NCBI RefSeq assembly: GCF_009755815.1
Contig: NZ_WRPK01000002.1
Coordinates: 434,001-498,000, forward strand
Origin: Flavisphingomonas formosensis
GTDB taxonomy: Bacteria; Pseudomonadota; Alphaproteobacteria; Sphingomonadales; Sphingomonadaceae
Reading direction: 5' to 3'
Length of the DNA stretch: 64,000 bases
Positions within the stretch are counted from its first letter, which is position 1. Each line of letters opens with the position of its first letter. Under the pieces are notes generated by a model that saw only the letters and a program-made list of their open reading frames with translations, had not been told where the DNA came from and did no database searches. A program made the translations under genes and the position numbers. Positions 1-9,152 of the stretch are shown piece after piece.

Positions 1-72
1 GAACCTCGATATCGACGGACGAATCTCGACCAGATTAATTCCGAGCTGGTTTGGATTTCCTCGGGCTGCCAT
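1..72 (-). CDS. Possible N-terminus of a truncated minus-strand protein
   Basis: An open frame starts with ATG at 72-70 and runs off the left edge after 24 codons. A purine-rich AGAGG lies about 10 bases upstream of that ATG, at a usable Shine-Dalgarno distance. The fragment is too short to recognise, and the surrounding DNA looks more AT-rich than the rest of the window. It could equally be chance; only the sequence to the left can decide. Confidence 0.3.
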   Translation of the reverse strand, partial: MAARGNPNQLGINLVEIRPSISRF

Positions 73-384
73 GTCCGACGTCCTCTTTCCGAACGGAAAG
101 TAGGCTGGAGAAAAAGCCACATCCTCACTATACGAATACCTACTTACCCCCACCAGTTTTTATTCTTTGAAGCATCGCTGGTTTGGCGGCTGTATTCGGT
201 ACAACCATTGCCGACATAGCACTACGCGGCCGTGCAGGTAGACGGCGATGCGACCACAAAGGCTTTGAGTCTGTTTGGAAATGCGCCTTCGGCGCATGCT
301 CGGCACCGGGCTCTTAGGGCAAGCTGTGCGATCACATATCGCGCAGCTTGCTCTAAGAGCCTGGGGGGAGCATCTTGAGACGCC
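73..384. other. Intergenic region with two hairpins, no gene seen
   Basis: No convincing coding sequence is visible. The left half is comparatively AT-rich. The right half carries a small perfect hairpin at 281-297 (7-bp arms, 3-base loop) and the much longer hairpin at 309-361, listed separately. Confidence 0.5.
309..361 (-). terminator. 24-bp stem-loop downstream of the lyase gene
   Basis: Arms 309-332 and 338-361 are complementary at 22 of 24 positions around a 5-base loop. The hairpin begins 24 bases past the stop of the minus-strand lyase gene, where a transcription terminator would sit. There is no T-run after it on either strand, so a palindromic repeat or an mRNA 3'-end stabiliser is an alternative. 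Confidence 0.5.
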
Positions 385-1218
385 TCACCCCGCATCGCCG
401 AAAATCGCGTCCAGGTCCCGTCCGGGAAGCGCGCCGTCGAGCGCGGCAAGATCGCCTTCTCGCAGCCGCTCGGCCGCGGAGACTGCAGCGCCCCAGGCAA
501 TGCGGGCGAGCGCGCCGCCGACGCTGATCCGCCGTACCCCAGCATCCGCCAGCGCGCCCATGGCAATGCCGCTGCCGACGACGAGGACGTTGACCGGCTT
601 GGGCGCCACGGCCCGCACCATCACGGCGATATCGTCGATCGTGCCGCGCCCGGGCATGCCGATCCCCGGCGCATAGAGGCAATCCGCACCTGCATCGGCC
701 AGCGCGACCAGCCGATCGATCGCATCCGAAACCGTGCCGCCGGTGAGCAGCCCCTCGGTCCGGCCGACGAGCAGGACATCCTCCCCCGTTCCATCGATCG
801 CAGCCCGCGCGGCGCGGATGCGTTCCACCGCCATCTCGGCAGGATAGAGGCTGTCGATCGCCGCCACGTCGCGATCCTCGATGGACAGGCCGGCAATGCC
901 GGTTGCCACCGCAAGCCGCACATTCTCCGCCAATCCTTCCGGCGTCGCCGAAAAGCCGGTCTCGAAATCCGCATTCACCGGGATGTCGACGGCAGCCGCC
1001 AGGACAGCGAGATGATCCAGCACCTGATCGCGCGTCACCGCATAGTCGGCAAGGCCCCGCGTCCAGGCATGCCCGCTGCTGGTGGAGGCGATCGCCTCGA
1101 AGCCGAGATGCTGCATCAGCCGCGCACTGCCCGCATCCCAGGGATTGGGGAGGAGGAAGCAGCCTTCGGCATGCAGGGCACGGAAACGCGCGCGCCTTTC
1201 GGCAATGGTGCGGGACAT
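385..1218 (-). CDS. Isocitrate lyase/PEP mutase family protein
   Basis: The 277-residue protein belongs to the isocitrate lyase/phosphoenolpyruvate mutase superfamily, whose TIM-barrel enzymes make or break C-C or C-P bonds next to a carboxylate using Mg2+. Visible family features are the N-terminal LPNPWDAGSAR segment, the metal-site stretch NADFETGF near residue 100, the SIEDRD strand end, and a late VGRTEG segment. Length is normal for the short bacterial branch (about 255-290). The substrate cannot be told from sequence. ATG at 1218 is the natural start. The next gene on the same strand, ogt, ends 14 bp upstream, so the two are probably co-transcribed. Confidence 0.85.
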   Translation of the reverse strand: MSRTIAERRARFRALHAEGCFLLPNPWDAGSARLMQHLGFEAIASTSSGHAWTRGLADYAVTRDQVLDHLAVLAAAVDIPVNADFETGFSATPEGLAENVRLAVATGIAGLSIEDRDVAAIDSLYPAEMAVERIRAARAAIDGTGEDVLLVGRTEGLLTGGTVSDAIDRLVALADAGADCLYAPGIGMPGRGTIDDIAVMVRAVAPKPVNVLVVGSGIAMGALADAGVRRISVGGALARIAWGAAVSAAERLREGDLAALDGALPGRDLDAIFGDAG

Positions 1219-1231
1219 GGCAGTCTTCCTT

Positions 1232-1723
1232 TCAGGCGGCGAGCAGGCGGTTCTCTAACGCGAGCAGATGGGCCTTGGCCGCCAGACCGCCGGCAAAGCC
1301 GGTGAGCTTACCGGTCGATCCAATCACGCGATGGCAAGGCGCGATGATCGAGATCGGGTTGCGGCCATTCGCCGCCCCCACCGCCCGCGACGCGGTGGGA
1401 TGGCCGATCTGATGCGCGATCTCGCCATAGCTGCGCGTCTCGCCGAACGGGATGGTAAGCAGCGCCGCCCACACCCGCTTCTGGAAAGCGGTGCCCCGGA
1501 AATCCAACGGCACGTCGAACGTCGAACGTTCGCGGGCGAAATAGCTCCGCAACTGCCGCTGCGCCTCGATCAGCACGGGGTGACCGTCATCCTCGCTCAT
1601 CGCCCCTAGTTGCACGCGCCTCGGATCGTCATTCTCCCAGAGGACGGCAACCAACCCCTTCTCGCCGGCGACGAGCTTCAGCCGGCCGACCGGCGAATCC
1701 ATATGGGTGAAGCTGCAGGTCAT
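1232..1723 (-). CDS. ogt: Methylated-DNA--[protein]-cysteine S-methyltransferase
   Basis: This 163-residue protein is a suicide DNA-repair enzyme that takes the methyl group from O6-methylguanine or O4-methylthymine onto its own cysteine. The active-site motif PCHRV is present with Cys130, and the preceding RAVGAANGRNP segment is the usual DNA-recognition helix. An N-terminal ribonuclease-like domain precedes it. The ATG at 1723 was chosen because a GGAG lies about 8 bases upstream; the reading frame stays open further upstream, but that part is antisense to the EamA gene. It lacks the Ada regulatory domain. A second alkylation-repair gene, mpg, lies 12 kb away. Confidence 0.93.
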   Translation of the reverse strand: MTCSFTHMDSPVGRLKLVAGEKGLVAVLWENDDPRRVQLGAMSEDDGHPVLIEAQRQLRSYFARERSTFDVPLDFRGTAFQKRVWAALLTIPFGETRSYGEIAHQIGHPTASRAVGAANGRNPISIIAPCHRVIGSTGKLTGFAGGLAAKAHLLALENRLLAA

Positions 1724-1845
1724 GCTTCGTCTCCTTCCGTTCCGGGAAGACCGTCGATCTTCCTCATAGCCGGACAGATAGCCTCGTCCCCGCCCCGATA
1801 CGTCCCGAGCCTTGCTTTCAAACTTCTTCATCCTCCTCCGAGGCC

Positions 1846-2751
1846 TCAATAGGCCGCTTCGGCATCGATGATGGCCGGCGGCCGCTGGCGCGCGGCGATC
1901 ACGCAGCCGGCGATGATCATCGCAGCGCCGAGCAGGGTCAGCCGTGCCACATGCTCGCCGAACAATAGCCAGCCGAACAGCGCCGCCCACACGAAGGACG
2001 TATATTCGCTGGGCGACAGATAATTCGCCTCGCCGCGCGCATAGGCCCAGGCGAGCAGCAGTAGCGAGACGACCGCCAGCACCGCGGCGAGCAGGATCAG
2101 GGGCGCATGCCGCACGTCCGGGGCGACCGCGAACCAGGGGGCCCCGAGCGCGAGCACCGCGGCGACGACGAGGCTCTGCGAGAAGGCGACCTCGATCGGA
2201 CCGGCTTCCTGCGCCTGGCGCCGCATCAGCACGATATTGAACGCATAGCAGAGCGCGGCAAAGAGGATGGCAAGCGCGCCGCGCAGCGCCTCCGGCCCCA
2301 GTTCCGCCTGCCATTGGCCGAGCAGGATCACGACCACGCCGGCCAGCGCGATCGACGAGGCGACGATCGCCGTGCGTGCCAGCCGTTCGCCGAGCAACGC
2401 GGCGGAAAGGAAGAGCGAGAGCAGGGGCGCAATGAAGGTCAGCGCCACTGCCTGCGCCATCGGCACCCGCGCCAGCCCCCAGAAGAAGGTGACCGCCATT
2501 CCCGCGGAGACGACACCGCGCACCGCGTGCAGGATCAGCGCGGCCCGGCTCGGCACGCCGGGCCGCTGGATCGCGTAGAGCAGCCCGCTGACCGCGACGC
2601 CCGCGATGCTGCGCCAGAGCAGTGCGACATAGGCGCCGATCGCCAGCACGAGATGCTTCATCACCGCATCCATGCACGAGAAGATCGCGATGCCCAGCAC
2701 CGCGATCGCGAACACCAGCGGCGGCGGAAGCGTCCGCGTCGACTGCATCAT
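1846..2751 (-). CDS. DMT superfamily (EamA-type) transporter
   Basis: This 301-residue inner-membrane protein has about ten hydrophobic helices arranged as two EamA-type halves, the hallmark of drug/metabolite transporters that export amino acids or other small metabolites. The first half contains the typical WRSIAG and LTFIAPL segments, and the second the matching SPSEYTSFVWAALFGWLLFGE segment, where the conserved GE sits at the end of a helix. Substrate is not predictable. It starts at ATG 2751 (a second ATG follows directly). It is separated from ogt by about 120 bp, so joint transcription is possible but not shown. Confidence 0.88.
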   Translation of the reverse strand: MMQSTRTLPPPLVFAIAVLGIAIFSCMDAVMKHLVLAIGAYVALLWRSIAGVAVSGLLYAIQRPGVPSRAALILHAVRGVVSAGMAVTFFWGLARVPMAQAVALTFIAPLLSLFLSAALLGERLARTAIVASSIALAGVVVILLGQWQAELGPEALRGALAILFAALCYAFNIVLMRRQAQEAGPIEVAFSQSLVVAAVLALGAPWFAVAPDVRHAPLILLAAVLAVVSLLLLAWAYARGEANYLSPSEYTSFVWAALFGWLLFGEHVARLTLLGAAMIIAGCVIAARQRPPAIIDAEAAY

Positions 2752-2813
2752 GGAAACGCCCTCTCCTCGCCCCCGCCGCTACACGCTTTCGCGCGCGGCG
2801 TCAGCGGGGAGGT

Positions 2814-3470
2814 TCAGCCCTGGGTGGCGAGAATGTCCGAGAGGACGATGCGGGGGCGCTGCTTGAGCGCCCAGCCGGCCAGCACGTCGTAGGGCATGCT
2901 GAGGTTGAAGGCGATGCCGGCGCGGCCATCCTCTTTCCAACGCAGCGATCCCGAGCGTACCGGGAGACCGGCGACGGCGAAGGATACCGACATCTCGACC
3001 TCCAGCTCCGGCAGGTCGCCGATCTTGGCGCCGGCAAGGGAGATATCGAACAGCTCGGTCGGAAAGCTGCCCGCCGGCGTCTCGATCGAGGCTTCTCCCT
3101 CGACCTGAAGGCGGACCGATTCGGGCAGGAAACGTCCGTCGACCGCGCGGCGCTGCATCGCCAGCACGATGTCGAGATCCGCGACCTTGTCGAACGCGAC
3201 GCCGATCAGTTCGCCGCGCGTCCAAACGACATGGCCTGGCAGAACGTGCGAGGAGCGGAAGCCGACCGCGACGGGTTCCCCCTCCGAAAACGGGCGGGAT
3301 GCATGCGCCATGACGCCCGCAGCGGAAATCACACGCAGCAGGCAGAGCGATTGCTGCGTGTCGGTGATCAGCTTGCCGGCCTGCAGCATCGGCAGATGCC
3401 GATTGCTCAGCGTCTTCTCGGGCGGCCGCGGCACCACCGGCGAGGGGGAAATGGCGGTAAGTTCTTCCAT
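2814..3470 (-). CDS. PilZ domain-containing protein
   Basis: The protein has two all-beta PilZ-like halves. The second, after about residue 110, carries the D-x-S-x-x-G signature (DISLAGAKIG) that helps bind cyclic di-GMP. The arginine motif RxxxR normally placed before it is not obvious, so nucleotide binding is uncertain. I start at ATG 3470 because an AGAAGG lies about 11 bases upstream; an ATG at 3542 would add 24 poorly conserved-looking residues. PilZ proteins couple c-di-GMP to motility, envelope or polysaccharide output, but the neighbours do not say which. Confidence 0.75.
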   Translation of the reverse strand: MEELTAISPSPVVPRPPEKTLSNRHLPMLQAGKLITDTQQSLCLLRVISAAGVMAHASRPFSEGEPVAVGFRSSHVLPGHVVWTRGELIGVAFDKVADLDIVLAMQRRAVDGRFLPESVRLQVEGEASIETPAGSFPTELFDISLAGAKIGDLPELEVEMSVSFAVAGLPVRSGSLRWKEDGRAGIAFNLSMPYDVLAGWALKQRPRIVLSDILATQG

Positions 3471-3725
3471 CAACAAATGCACCTTCTTGCCACCAGCGGC
3501 GTCGGTGCGTTTCTCACCTGTCGTCCGGCTCGGCCATATCACAATAACCGGGCCAACGGCCCTGCCCTATGGCCCCCTCCATGCCCAAGCTTGGTGGAGA
3601 AATCGTTACGGGCCGTCGATGATCATAATTTAACTATCCAGAACGGTCACGTCATCGCGGCAAGAGTGGTACTCACATCGGCGCGACAAGCCCGCGTTTC
3701 AGCGTATCCGAAGGCTCATCGCCGG

Positions 3726-4514
3726 TCACGGTGCCATCCATTCCCCGCCGTTCACATCCAGCACCGCGCCTGTCACCATCCGCGTATAATCGGAAAGCAA
3801 AAGCAGCACGGTACGCGCGCATTCCTCCTCCGGCGGGATGATGCGGAGCGGGATGGAGGCCGCGACCCTCGCCGCGATGGCTTCAGCGGTCGTACCGCTC
3901 GCCGCTGCCATGCTCTCGAGCGCCTGGCGCACCGGCTCGCCCCACAGCCAGCCCATCCGCGTCGCGTTGACGCGGATGTTCCAGGGTCCGAGCTCGGCCG
4001 CCAGCTGGCGCGAAACGGTAATCAGCGCGCCCTTGGCGATCGCATAGGAGAGCGATCCGCCCGGCAGAGGCTTGAGCGCCTGCATCGTAGCGACATTGAC
4101 GATCGCACCGCCGCCGGCCGCCTTCATATGCGGCGCCACCGCCTGCGCCATGCGCGCCGCGCCAAGGCAGGCGACGTCGATCGTGCCAGCCCAGCTCTCG
4201 ACGTCCGCCGTCTCGAACGGCCCATTCTCGCCTGGTGCATAGGCGCTGTTGACCAACCCGTCGATGCGGCCGAAGCGCGCGACCGTCGCCGCGACCAGCG
4301 CATCGCACTGGGCACTGTCGGTGACGTCGGTGGAAAGCGCCAGCGCCTCGCCGCCCGCCGCCGCGATCTCGGCGGCGACGTCGTCCAGATAAGCCTGCTT
4401 GCGCGCCGCCAGCGCCACCCGGGCGCCCTCCTGTGCAGCGAGCTTCGCCATCGCCTGGCCCATGCCGGGGCCTACACCAGTGATGAGGATCACCTTGTCC
4501 TTGAGGATCATCAT
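3726..4514 (-). CDS. SDR family oxidoreductase, copy 1
   Basis: This 262-residue short-chain dehydrogenase has the cofactor motif TGVGPGMG near residue 13, the catalytic YAIAK (Tyr-x3-Lys) near residue 160 and a C-terminal DVNGGEW stretch typical of classical SDRs. The usual NNAG motif after strand 4 is replaced by NSAY. A very similar protein is encoded at 40975-41760; about three quarters of residues look identical by eye, including NSAY and the SYAIAKGA and RMGWLWGEPV stretches, so they are paralogues from one duplication. The substrate is unknown; the sphingomonad context suggests an alcohol or ketone intermediate in catabolism. Confidence 0.85.
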   Translation of the reverse strand: MMILKDKVILITGVGPGMGQAMAKLAAQEGARVALAARKQAYLDDVAAEIAAAGGEALALSTDVTDSAQCDALVAATVARFGRIDGLVNSAYAPGENGPFETADVESWAGTIDVACLGAARMAQAVAPHMKAAGGGAIVNVATMQALKPLPGGSLSYAIAKGALITVSRQLAAELGPWNIRVNATRMGWLWGEPVRQALESMAAASGTTAEAIAARVAASIPLRIIPPEEECARTVLLLLSDYTRMVTGAVLDVNGGEWMAP

Positions 4515-4570
4515 GTGCTTCGTCCTAGAAAGAATCTGTCAATCGACAGGCCGCCCCCTTCCCCGTTTGC

Positions 4571-4649
4571 GCTGAGCTTGTCGAAGCGCTCCCTTCTTCT
4601 TCAGGCATTGAAAAGGAGGGAGAAATAAGAGGGCTTCGACAAGCTCAGC
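4571..4649. repeat. Inverted repeat with 17-bp perfect arms
   Basis: Arms 4571-4587 and 4633-4649 are perfect reverse complements (core GAGCTTGTCGAAG) around a 45-base spacer. It lies between the TonB receptor stop (4694) and the SDR start (4514), both on the minus strand, so it could terminate receptor transcription or be a dispersed palindrome. A related GAGCCTGTCGAAG core occurs in the hairpin at 34391-34416. Confidence 0.8.
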
Positions 4650-4693
4650 CCAAATTGGGAAGCGCAAGGGCCCGGTAGCGGCCTGAATCCGCC

Positions 4694-6922
4694 TTAGAAG
4701 CGCAGCCCGAAATCGAGACCGTAAGTCCGCGGCACCTGGAACACGCCGATCACCGCCAGCGGCGCGCCCAGATCGCGCGCGAATTCGAGTTTCTTGTTAT
4801 TGGTGAGATTCTGCGCCCAGGCCGAGATATTGGCCGTCGTGCCGGCGAGCGGAATCTCGACCAGCCCGAAGCGCCCGTTGATATCGAAGCGCGAGGGCAG
4901 CCGGGTGATCGCGCCCGTCGCGCTGTTCGGCAACGGATCGCTGTTGCGCTTGTCCTTGAAGAAGCCGTCCATGCGGAAGGACAGGTAGCTGCCATTGTCG
5001 AACTTCGGCAGATCATATTGGCCCGACACGCTGGCGGTATATTTGGGCGCCTGCGACTGGCGCGGCCCCAGATCCTGCGACAGGCGGTCGTGCAGATAGC
5101 CGACGCTGGCGTTGAAGGTGAGGCCGTCGGTCGGCACCGCGGTAAGCTCCAGTTCGACGCCGTCGGTCTTCTCCTTGCGAAGCGGCACGAGGAAGGTGCC
5201 CGCCGCCGCGCTGAAGCTGAGTATCTGCACATTCTTGCGGATCGAGTGGAAAGCGGCCGCATTGATCCGGAACCTGTTGTCGAGGAAATCGCCCTTCAGG
5301 CCGATCTCGTAGCTCTGCATCGTCTCGGGCTTGAACGGCACGCCGCCGAGCACGCCGCCCGACAGATAGCCGGTCGCGAAGCGCGCATAGGTGCGCACCC
5401 GGCGATTGGCGATCCAGGTGGCGGTCGCGTCGAAATCCCAATGATCGTTGCTCGCCTTGAACGTCGTCGGCGTGACGATCGAGCCGGCGGCGATCAGATC
5501 CTCCTTCCGCTTGTCTTTGGTGTAGCGCACGCCGCCGGCCAGCTCGAAACGCTCGCTCTTGTAACCGAGATGGGCATAGCCGGCGTAGGACCGGTTGTTC
5601 ACCGAGCCATTGGCGCCCGAGAAATAGTCGTTGCCGGTGCCGCTCAGCGGATTGTTCGTGCTCGGCGTGATCAGCCCGGGCGGGAACGGCGTGAAGATGA
5701 AGACCGGGTTGTTGTCCCGCCCCTTCTCGTCGAACCAGAAACCGCCAATCACCCAATCGAGATTGCCCGTCTTGCCGAGCAACTGCGCTTCCTGGCTCCA
5801 TTGATGCTGATGGCGGTCCTGGATCGAGGCGATCGCCTGGAAGGGAATGCCGCCAGCAGTGAAGGCCGCGCCGTCGATGTCGTTGCCGCCGACGAACTCG
5901 TCGAGCTTGCGATAGGCGGTGATGCTCTTGATCGAAATATCGTCGGTCAGCTTGTAGGTCGCGGTCAGGCTGTGGCCCTGTATCCTGAGGTGCGAGGCCG
6001 AGGCGAAATCGAGCGGCAGCGCGTTCAGCCGGGTGGTGGAGGCAGGCACGGTCACGCCGCCGAGACCGAAGCCGAGCACGGGATTGACCAGCGCCTGCTG
6101 GCCGAGCTGCGAGCTGATCTTGTCCGTATAGTCGAACTTGTAGTCGACGAGAAAGCGGTCGAGATCCAGCCGCACGGCGGCAGATACCGCATCGGTATTC
6201 TCGAAGCCGAACGACTTCACCGATTTGATCGTGCCGAAGGGCTGGGCGAAGGTGAAGGTGCGGCCCGGCGTCAGGTTCTTCACATAACCATCATTTTCGT
6301 CATGCACGTAGCTCACCCGCGCGCTGAGAGGGCCGAGCGCGGGCAGGTCGATCGAGATCCGGCCCTTGCGGCGATCATAATTGCCGACCGTGCCGTCCAT
6401 CCGCACCGCGAACTGGCCCTTGGGCGCGGCGGTGATGAAGTTGATCGCACCGCCCGTCGCATTGCGGCCGAACAAGGTGCCTTGCGGCCCGCGCAGCACC
6501 TCGACGTGATCGACGTCGGCAAGGTTGAACGCGGTTCCCGCCGGCCGGCCCAGATAGACGCCGTCGACATAAAGGCCGATGCCGGCATCCTGCTCGAACT
6601 TCAGCGAACCGGTGGAAACGCCGCGCAGATAGAATTGCGGCGCGCTGGCCGAGCCGAACTGGCGCTGCACGTCGAGGTTCGGCACCGTCTTGCCGATATC
6701 GCCGAAGCTCTTGATATCGAGCGCGGCGAGCGCCTTGGCGTTGTAGCCGGTCACCGCGACGGGCACCGCCTGCAGGCTCTCGTTCACGCGCCGTGCGGTG
6801 ACGACGATGTCCTGCAGCCTATCAGGCGCGGCCCCAGCCTGACCTGCATCCTGTGCGTGCGCCGCCCCAGCTACCGCGATCGCTCCCAACGAACAGGCGA
6901 ATACCGCAATCCTGCGAACCAT
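4694..6922 (-). CDS. TonB-dependent receptor
   Basis: This 742-residue outer-membrane beta-barrel takes up a scarce large substrate using TonB-ExbBD energy. A signal peptide (MVRRIAVFACSLGAIAVAG, then AHAQ) is followed by a TonB-box-like IVVTARR, a plug domain with VLRGPQGTLFGRNATGGAIN, and a barrel ending in an aromatic residue (LDFGLRF). ATG 6922 was chosen because the signal peptide starts there and a GAGGGGAGGGG lies just upstream; an in-frame ATG 81 bases earlier would spoil the signal. Ligand unknown; sphingomonads use this family for aromatics, lignin fragments and steroids. The LuxR-type regulator upstream, on the same strand, may control it. Confidence 0.92.
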   Translation of the reverse strand: MVRRIAVFACSLGAIAVAGAAHAQDAGQAGAAPDRLQDIVVTARRVNESLQAVPVAVTGYNAKALAALDIKSFGDIGKTVPNLDVQRQFGSASAPQFYLRGVSTGSLKFEQDAGIGLYVDGVYLGRPAGTAFNLADVDHVEVLRGPQGTLFGRNATGGAINFITAAPKGQFAVRMDGTVGNYDRRKGRISIDLPALGPLSARVSYVHDENDGYVKNLTPGRTFTFAQPFGTIKSVKSFGFENTDAVSAAVRLDLDRFLVDYKFDYTDKISSQLGQQALVNPVLGFGLGGVTVPASTTRLNALPLDFASASHLRIQGHSLTATYKLTDDISIKSITAYRKLDEFVGGNDIDGAAFTAGGIPFQAIASIQDRHQHQWSQEAQLLGKTGNLDWVIGGFWFDEKGRDNNPVFIFTPFPPGLITPSTNNPLSGTGNDYFSGANGSVNNRSYAGYAHLGYKSERFELAGGVRYTKDKRKEDLIAAGSIVTPTTFKASNDHWDFDATATWIANRRVRTYARFATGYLSGGVLGGVPFKPETMQSYEIGLKGDFLDNRFRINAAAFHSIRKNVQILSFSAAAGTFLVPLRKEKTDGVELELTAVPTDGLTFNASVGYLHDRLSQDLGPRQSQAPKYTASVSGQYDLPKFDNGSYLSFRMDGFFKDKRNSDPLPNSATGAITRLPSRFDINGRFGLVEIPLAGTTANISAWAQNLTNNKKLEFARDLGAPLAVIGVFQVPRTYGLDFGLRF

Positions 6923-7163
6923 AACCCCTCCCCTCGGTTCGCCCGCTTGGTGCGGGCGCTTTTGCGGGAGGAACCTTCGCGCAGCCTTGATCGGCTGCGA
7001 CACCTACAAATCAATTAGACCGCGGCTCACCGCCTTTTTTTGGCTCGAAGCCGAGCGACGACATCGCGAGCGGGTTTCACCCTGCCGTTGCGAATATCCT
7101 GGTCCGCCAGAAGGACGAGCATCAGCAACATTGTCGCGTCGGATATATGGGGACGGTTTCCGT

Positions 7164-8291
7164 TCATCGGCTCAGCGCCAGCTCCGGCAGGCTTGTGTGG
7201 ATCAGGTGCACGAGCTGCGATTGCCGGTTCACGCCGGTCTTGGCGAAGATCGAGCGCAGATGGGCGCGGACCGTATTCTCCGCGATGCCGAGCCGCCGCG
7301 CTGTCTCGATCACCGAGGTGCCGTTGGCGAGCGAGGCGGAGATGGCGGCTTCGGTCGGCGTCAGGCCGAACAGCTCGCGCAGCGTGTCGCCGCTCACCGC
7401 GGCCTGGCGCTCGGGATCGCCGAGGAAAAGCGCCAGCGCCGGCGCGCTGCCGGTATGCATGAAATCCGGGATCGACACAGATCGCACGACGATGCCGATA
7501 TCGCGCAGCCCCGATGGCCGCTCCACCATGAACACCGGCTGCGTCTTGCCGGCGTCCGCAATCGCGGCCTTGAGCAGCGCCCGGAACTCGCCGTCGCGAT
7601 GCGCGCTCGCGATCGCCAACCGGTTGCCGATCAGCCTGATCCCGTCCTGCTCGGCAAGGATCGACGCGGCGATCTCGTTCATCTTGAGCACGTTCAGCGC
7701 ATGATCGAGCATCACTGTGCCGACCGCGAACTGGGCGACCGCATCGGTCATCACCGCCTGCTCGCTGGCCGAGGTCTGGAGCCGCTGATAGATGTCCACC
7801 GCCTGGCGCAGATGCGGCACGACGCGTTCCAGCCGTGCGCGCTCCTCCCGGTCGAACACGTCGCCGCCGGGCGCACGGGTGATGCGCAGCCGCGCCTCGA
7901 AGCCGCTGCGGAAGCGGATGTCGACGCCCATGACGTGGGACCCGTCGATCCGCTCGAACCAGTCGCGATAATAGTCGCTGTTCTTGAGCTCGCTCTCGCC
8001 GACATATTCATAGAGCGCGACCACCTGCCCGTCCGGCAGGCCGACGAAGGGATCGGTCGCCAGGAAGCGATCGAGATATTCGGCCACGTCAGCCGGCGGC
8101 GCGCTCGGCGTGATCATCGTGCCGAGCTCCGCCGTGTGGGGAGGCGTCAGGATCAGGGTCGCGTGCTTAGCGTGCAGATGATCGCGCAGCAGAAGGAGGA
8201 AGTCGCGCCACGGCTCGCCGTCGACCAGCGCGCCGTTGAGCGCCAGGATGAGCCTCGAAAATGCGGCGGTCGTATCGGCCTTCTCGGCCAT
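7164..8291 (-). CDS. LuxR-family transcriptional regulator
   Basis: The 375-residue protein ends in a LuxR/GerE-type helix-turn-helix (LTPTEAAISASLANGTSVIE through TGVNRQSQLVHLI, about residues 305-365). The long N-terminal part has no receiver aspartate pattern and is probably a sensory domain; its LNGALVDGEPWRDFLLLLRD start resembles sphingomonad LuxR regulators found next to TonB receptors. Start ATG 8291 has a GAGGAGGGAGAGGG ribosome-binding region; an upstream in-frame ATG at 8390 would add 33 residues without family character. It is transcribed toward the TonB receptor gene with a 241-bp gap, so it is a candidate regulator of that receptor. Confidence 0.85.
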   Translation of the reverse strand: MAEKADTTAAFSRLILALNGALVDGEPWRDFLLLLRDHLHAKHATLILTPPHTAELGTMITPSAPPADVAEYLDRFLATDPFVGLPDGQVVALYEYVGESELKNSDYYRDWFERIDGSHVMGVDIRFRSGFEARLRITRAPGGDVFDREERARLERVVPHLRQAVDIYQRLQTSASEQAVMTDAVAQFAVGTVMLDHALNVLKMNEIAASILAEQDGIRLIGNRLAIASAHRDGEFRALLKAAIADAGKTQPVFMVERPSGLRDIGIVVRSVSIPDFMHTGSAPALALFLGDPERQAAVSGDTLRELFGLTPTEAAISASLANGTSVIETARRLGIAENTVRAHLRSIFAKTGVNRQSQLVHLIHTSLPELALSR

Positions 8292-8418
8292 GCGGCTTCC
8301 CTCTCCCTCCTCGACGCGGCGGGGTAGAGCGAGATCATAGAGGGATGCGCGCGGAAGGGACAGGGGCGCGGCCCTTTCATCTTCCTTCATGCTCCCCGGT
8401 TCGGGGAGGATGGAGCTG

Positions 8419-9138
8419 TCACGCCTCGGCGATCATATAGCCGCCGCTCACCGGCAGACATTCGCCCGTGATGAATGCCGCGCCCGGCCCGGCGAGGAAC
8501 AGCACCGGCGCTGCAATATCCTCCGGCTCACCCCAGCGGCCGAGCGCCATGCGCTGCGCGGTGCCCGGGCCATAGGCGGGATCGTCGGCATAGCGGATCG
8601 TCATCGGCGTGCGCACCGGCCCCGGCGCCACGACGTTGATCCGCACGTTGCGCCCGCCCCAACCCTGCGCCAGCGATTTGGTGAGCAGCAGCAGCCCGGC
8701 CTTGGACGCGCTGTATCCCGGAAACATCGAATTGCCGAAATAGGCCATCATCGAGGCGATGTTTACCACCGCGCCGCCGCCGCGCTGGTCGCTCCGCGCC
8801 AGCATCGGCAGACAGGCCTGGATCAGCGCATGCACGCCCTTGAGATTGGCATCGACCGCCCCGTCGAAATCCTCCGGCACGGTGGTCCGCCCGGCATTGT
8901 TGACCAGTATGTCGAGCGCATCGAACGAGCCCGCGAGCGCCAGCACCGTGTCGCGCTCGTCCAGCCGGAGCGGTGCATAGGCGACGCCGGCCGGCAGCCC
9001 GTCATACTCCGCCGCGCTCCCGCGCGTGCCCGTGATCGTCACGTCCGCGCCGGCCGCGACGAAGGCCGTGGCGATCGCCGCGCCGATGCCGCTGGTCCCG
9101 CCGGTGACGAGTACGCGCCGGCCGCTATAATCGAACAT
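8419..9138 (-). CDS. SDR family oxidoreductase
   Basis: This 239-residue classical short-chain dehydrogenase has the nucleotide motif TGGTSGIG near residue 12, NNAG near residue 80, the catalytic Ser in NIASMM, and the YSASK Tyr-Lys pair. The C-terminal GECLPVSGGY stretch is standard. Start ATG 9138 is preceded by GGAGGACAGGAA. It begins 14 bp after the stop of the flavin/Fe-S reductase gene, so the two are one operon and probably act on the same substrate series, one on a hydroxyl/keto group and the other on a C=C bond. Confidence 0.88.
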   Translation of the reverse strand: MFDYSGRRVLVTGGTSGIGAAIATAFVAAGADVTITGTRGSAAEYDGLPAGVAYAPLRLDERDTVLALAGSFDALDILVNNAGRTTVPEDFDGAVDANLKGVHALIQACLPMLARSDQRGGGAVVNIASMMAYFGNSMFPGYSASKAGLLLLTKSLAQGWGGRNVRINVVAPGPVRTPMTIRYADDPAYGPGTAQRMALGRWGEPEDIAAPVLFLAGPGAAFITGECLPVSGGYMIAEA

Positions 9139-9152
9139 TTCCTGTCCTCCGC

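Noticed and set aside
5018-7018. A 666-codon plus-strand open frame
   Set aside because: Antisense to the first TonB receptor, with low-complexity Arg/Ala/Gly composition.
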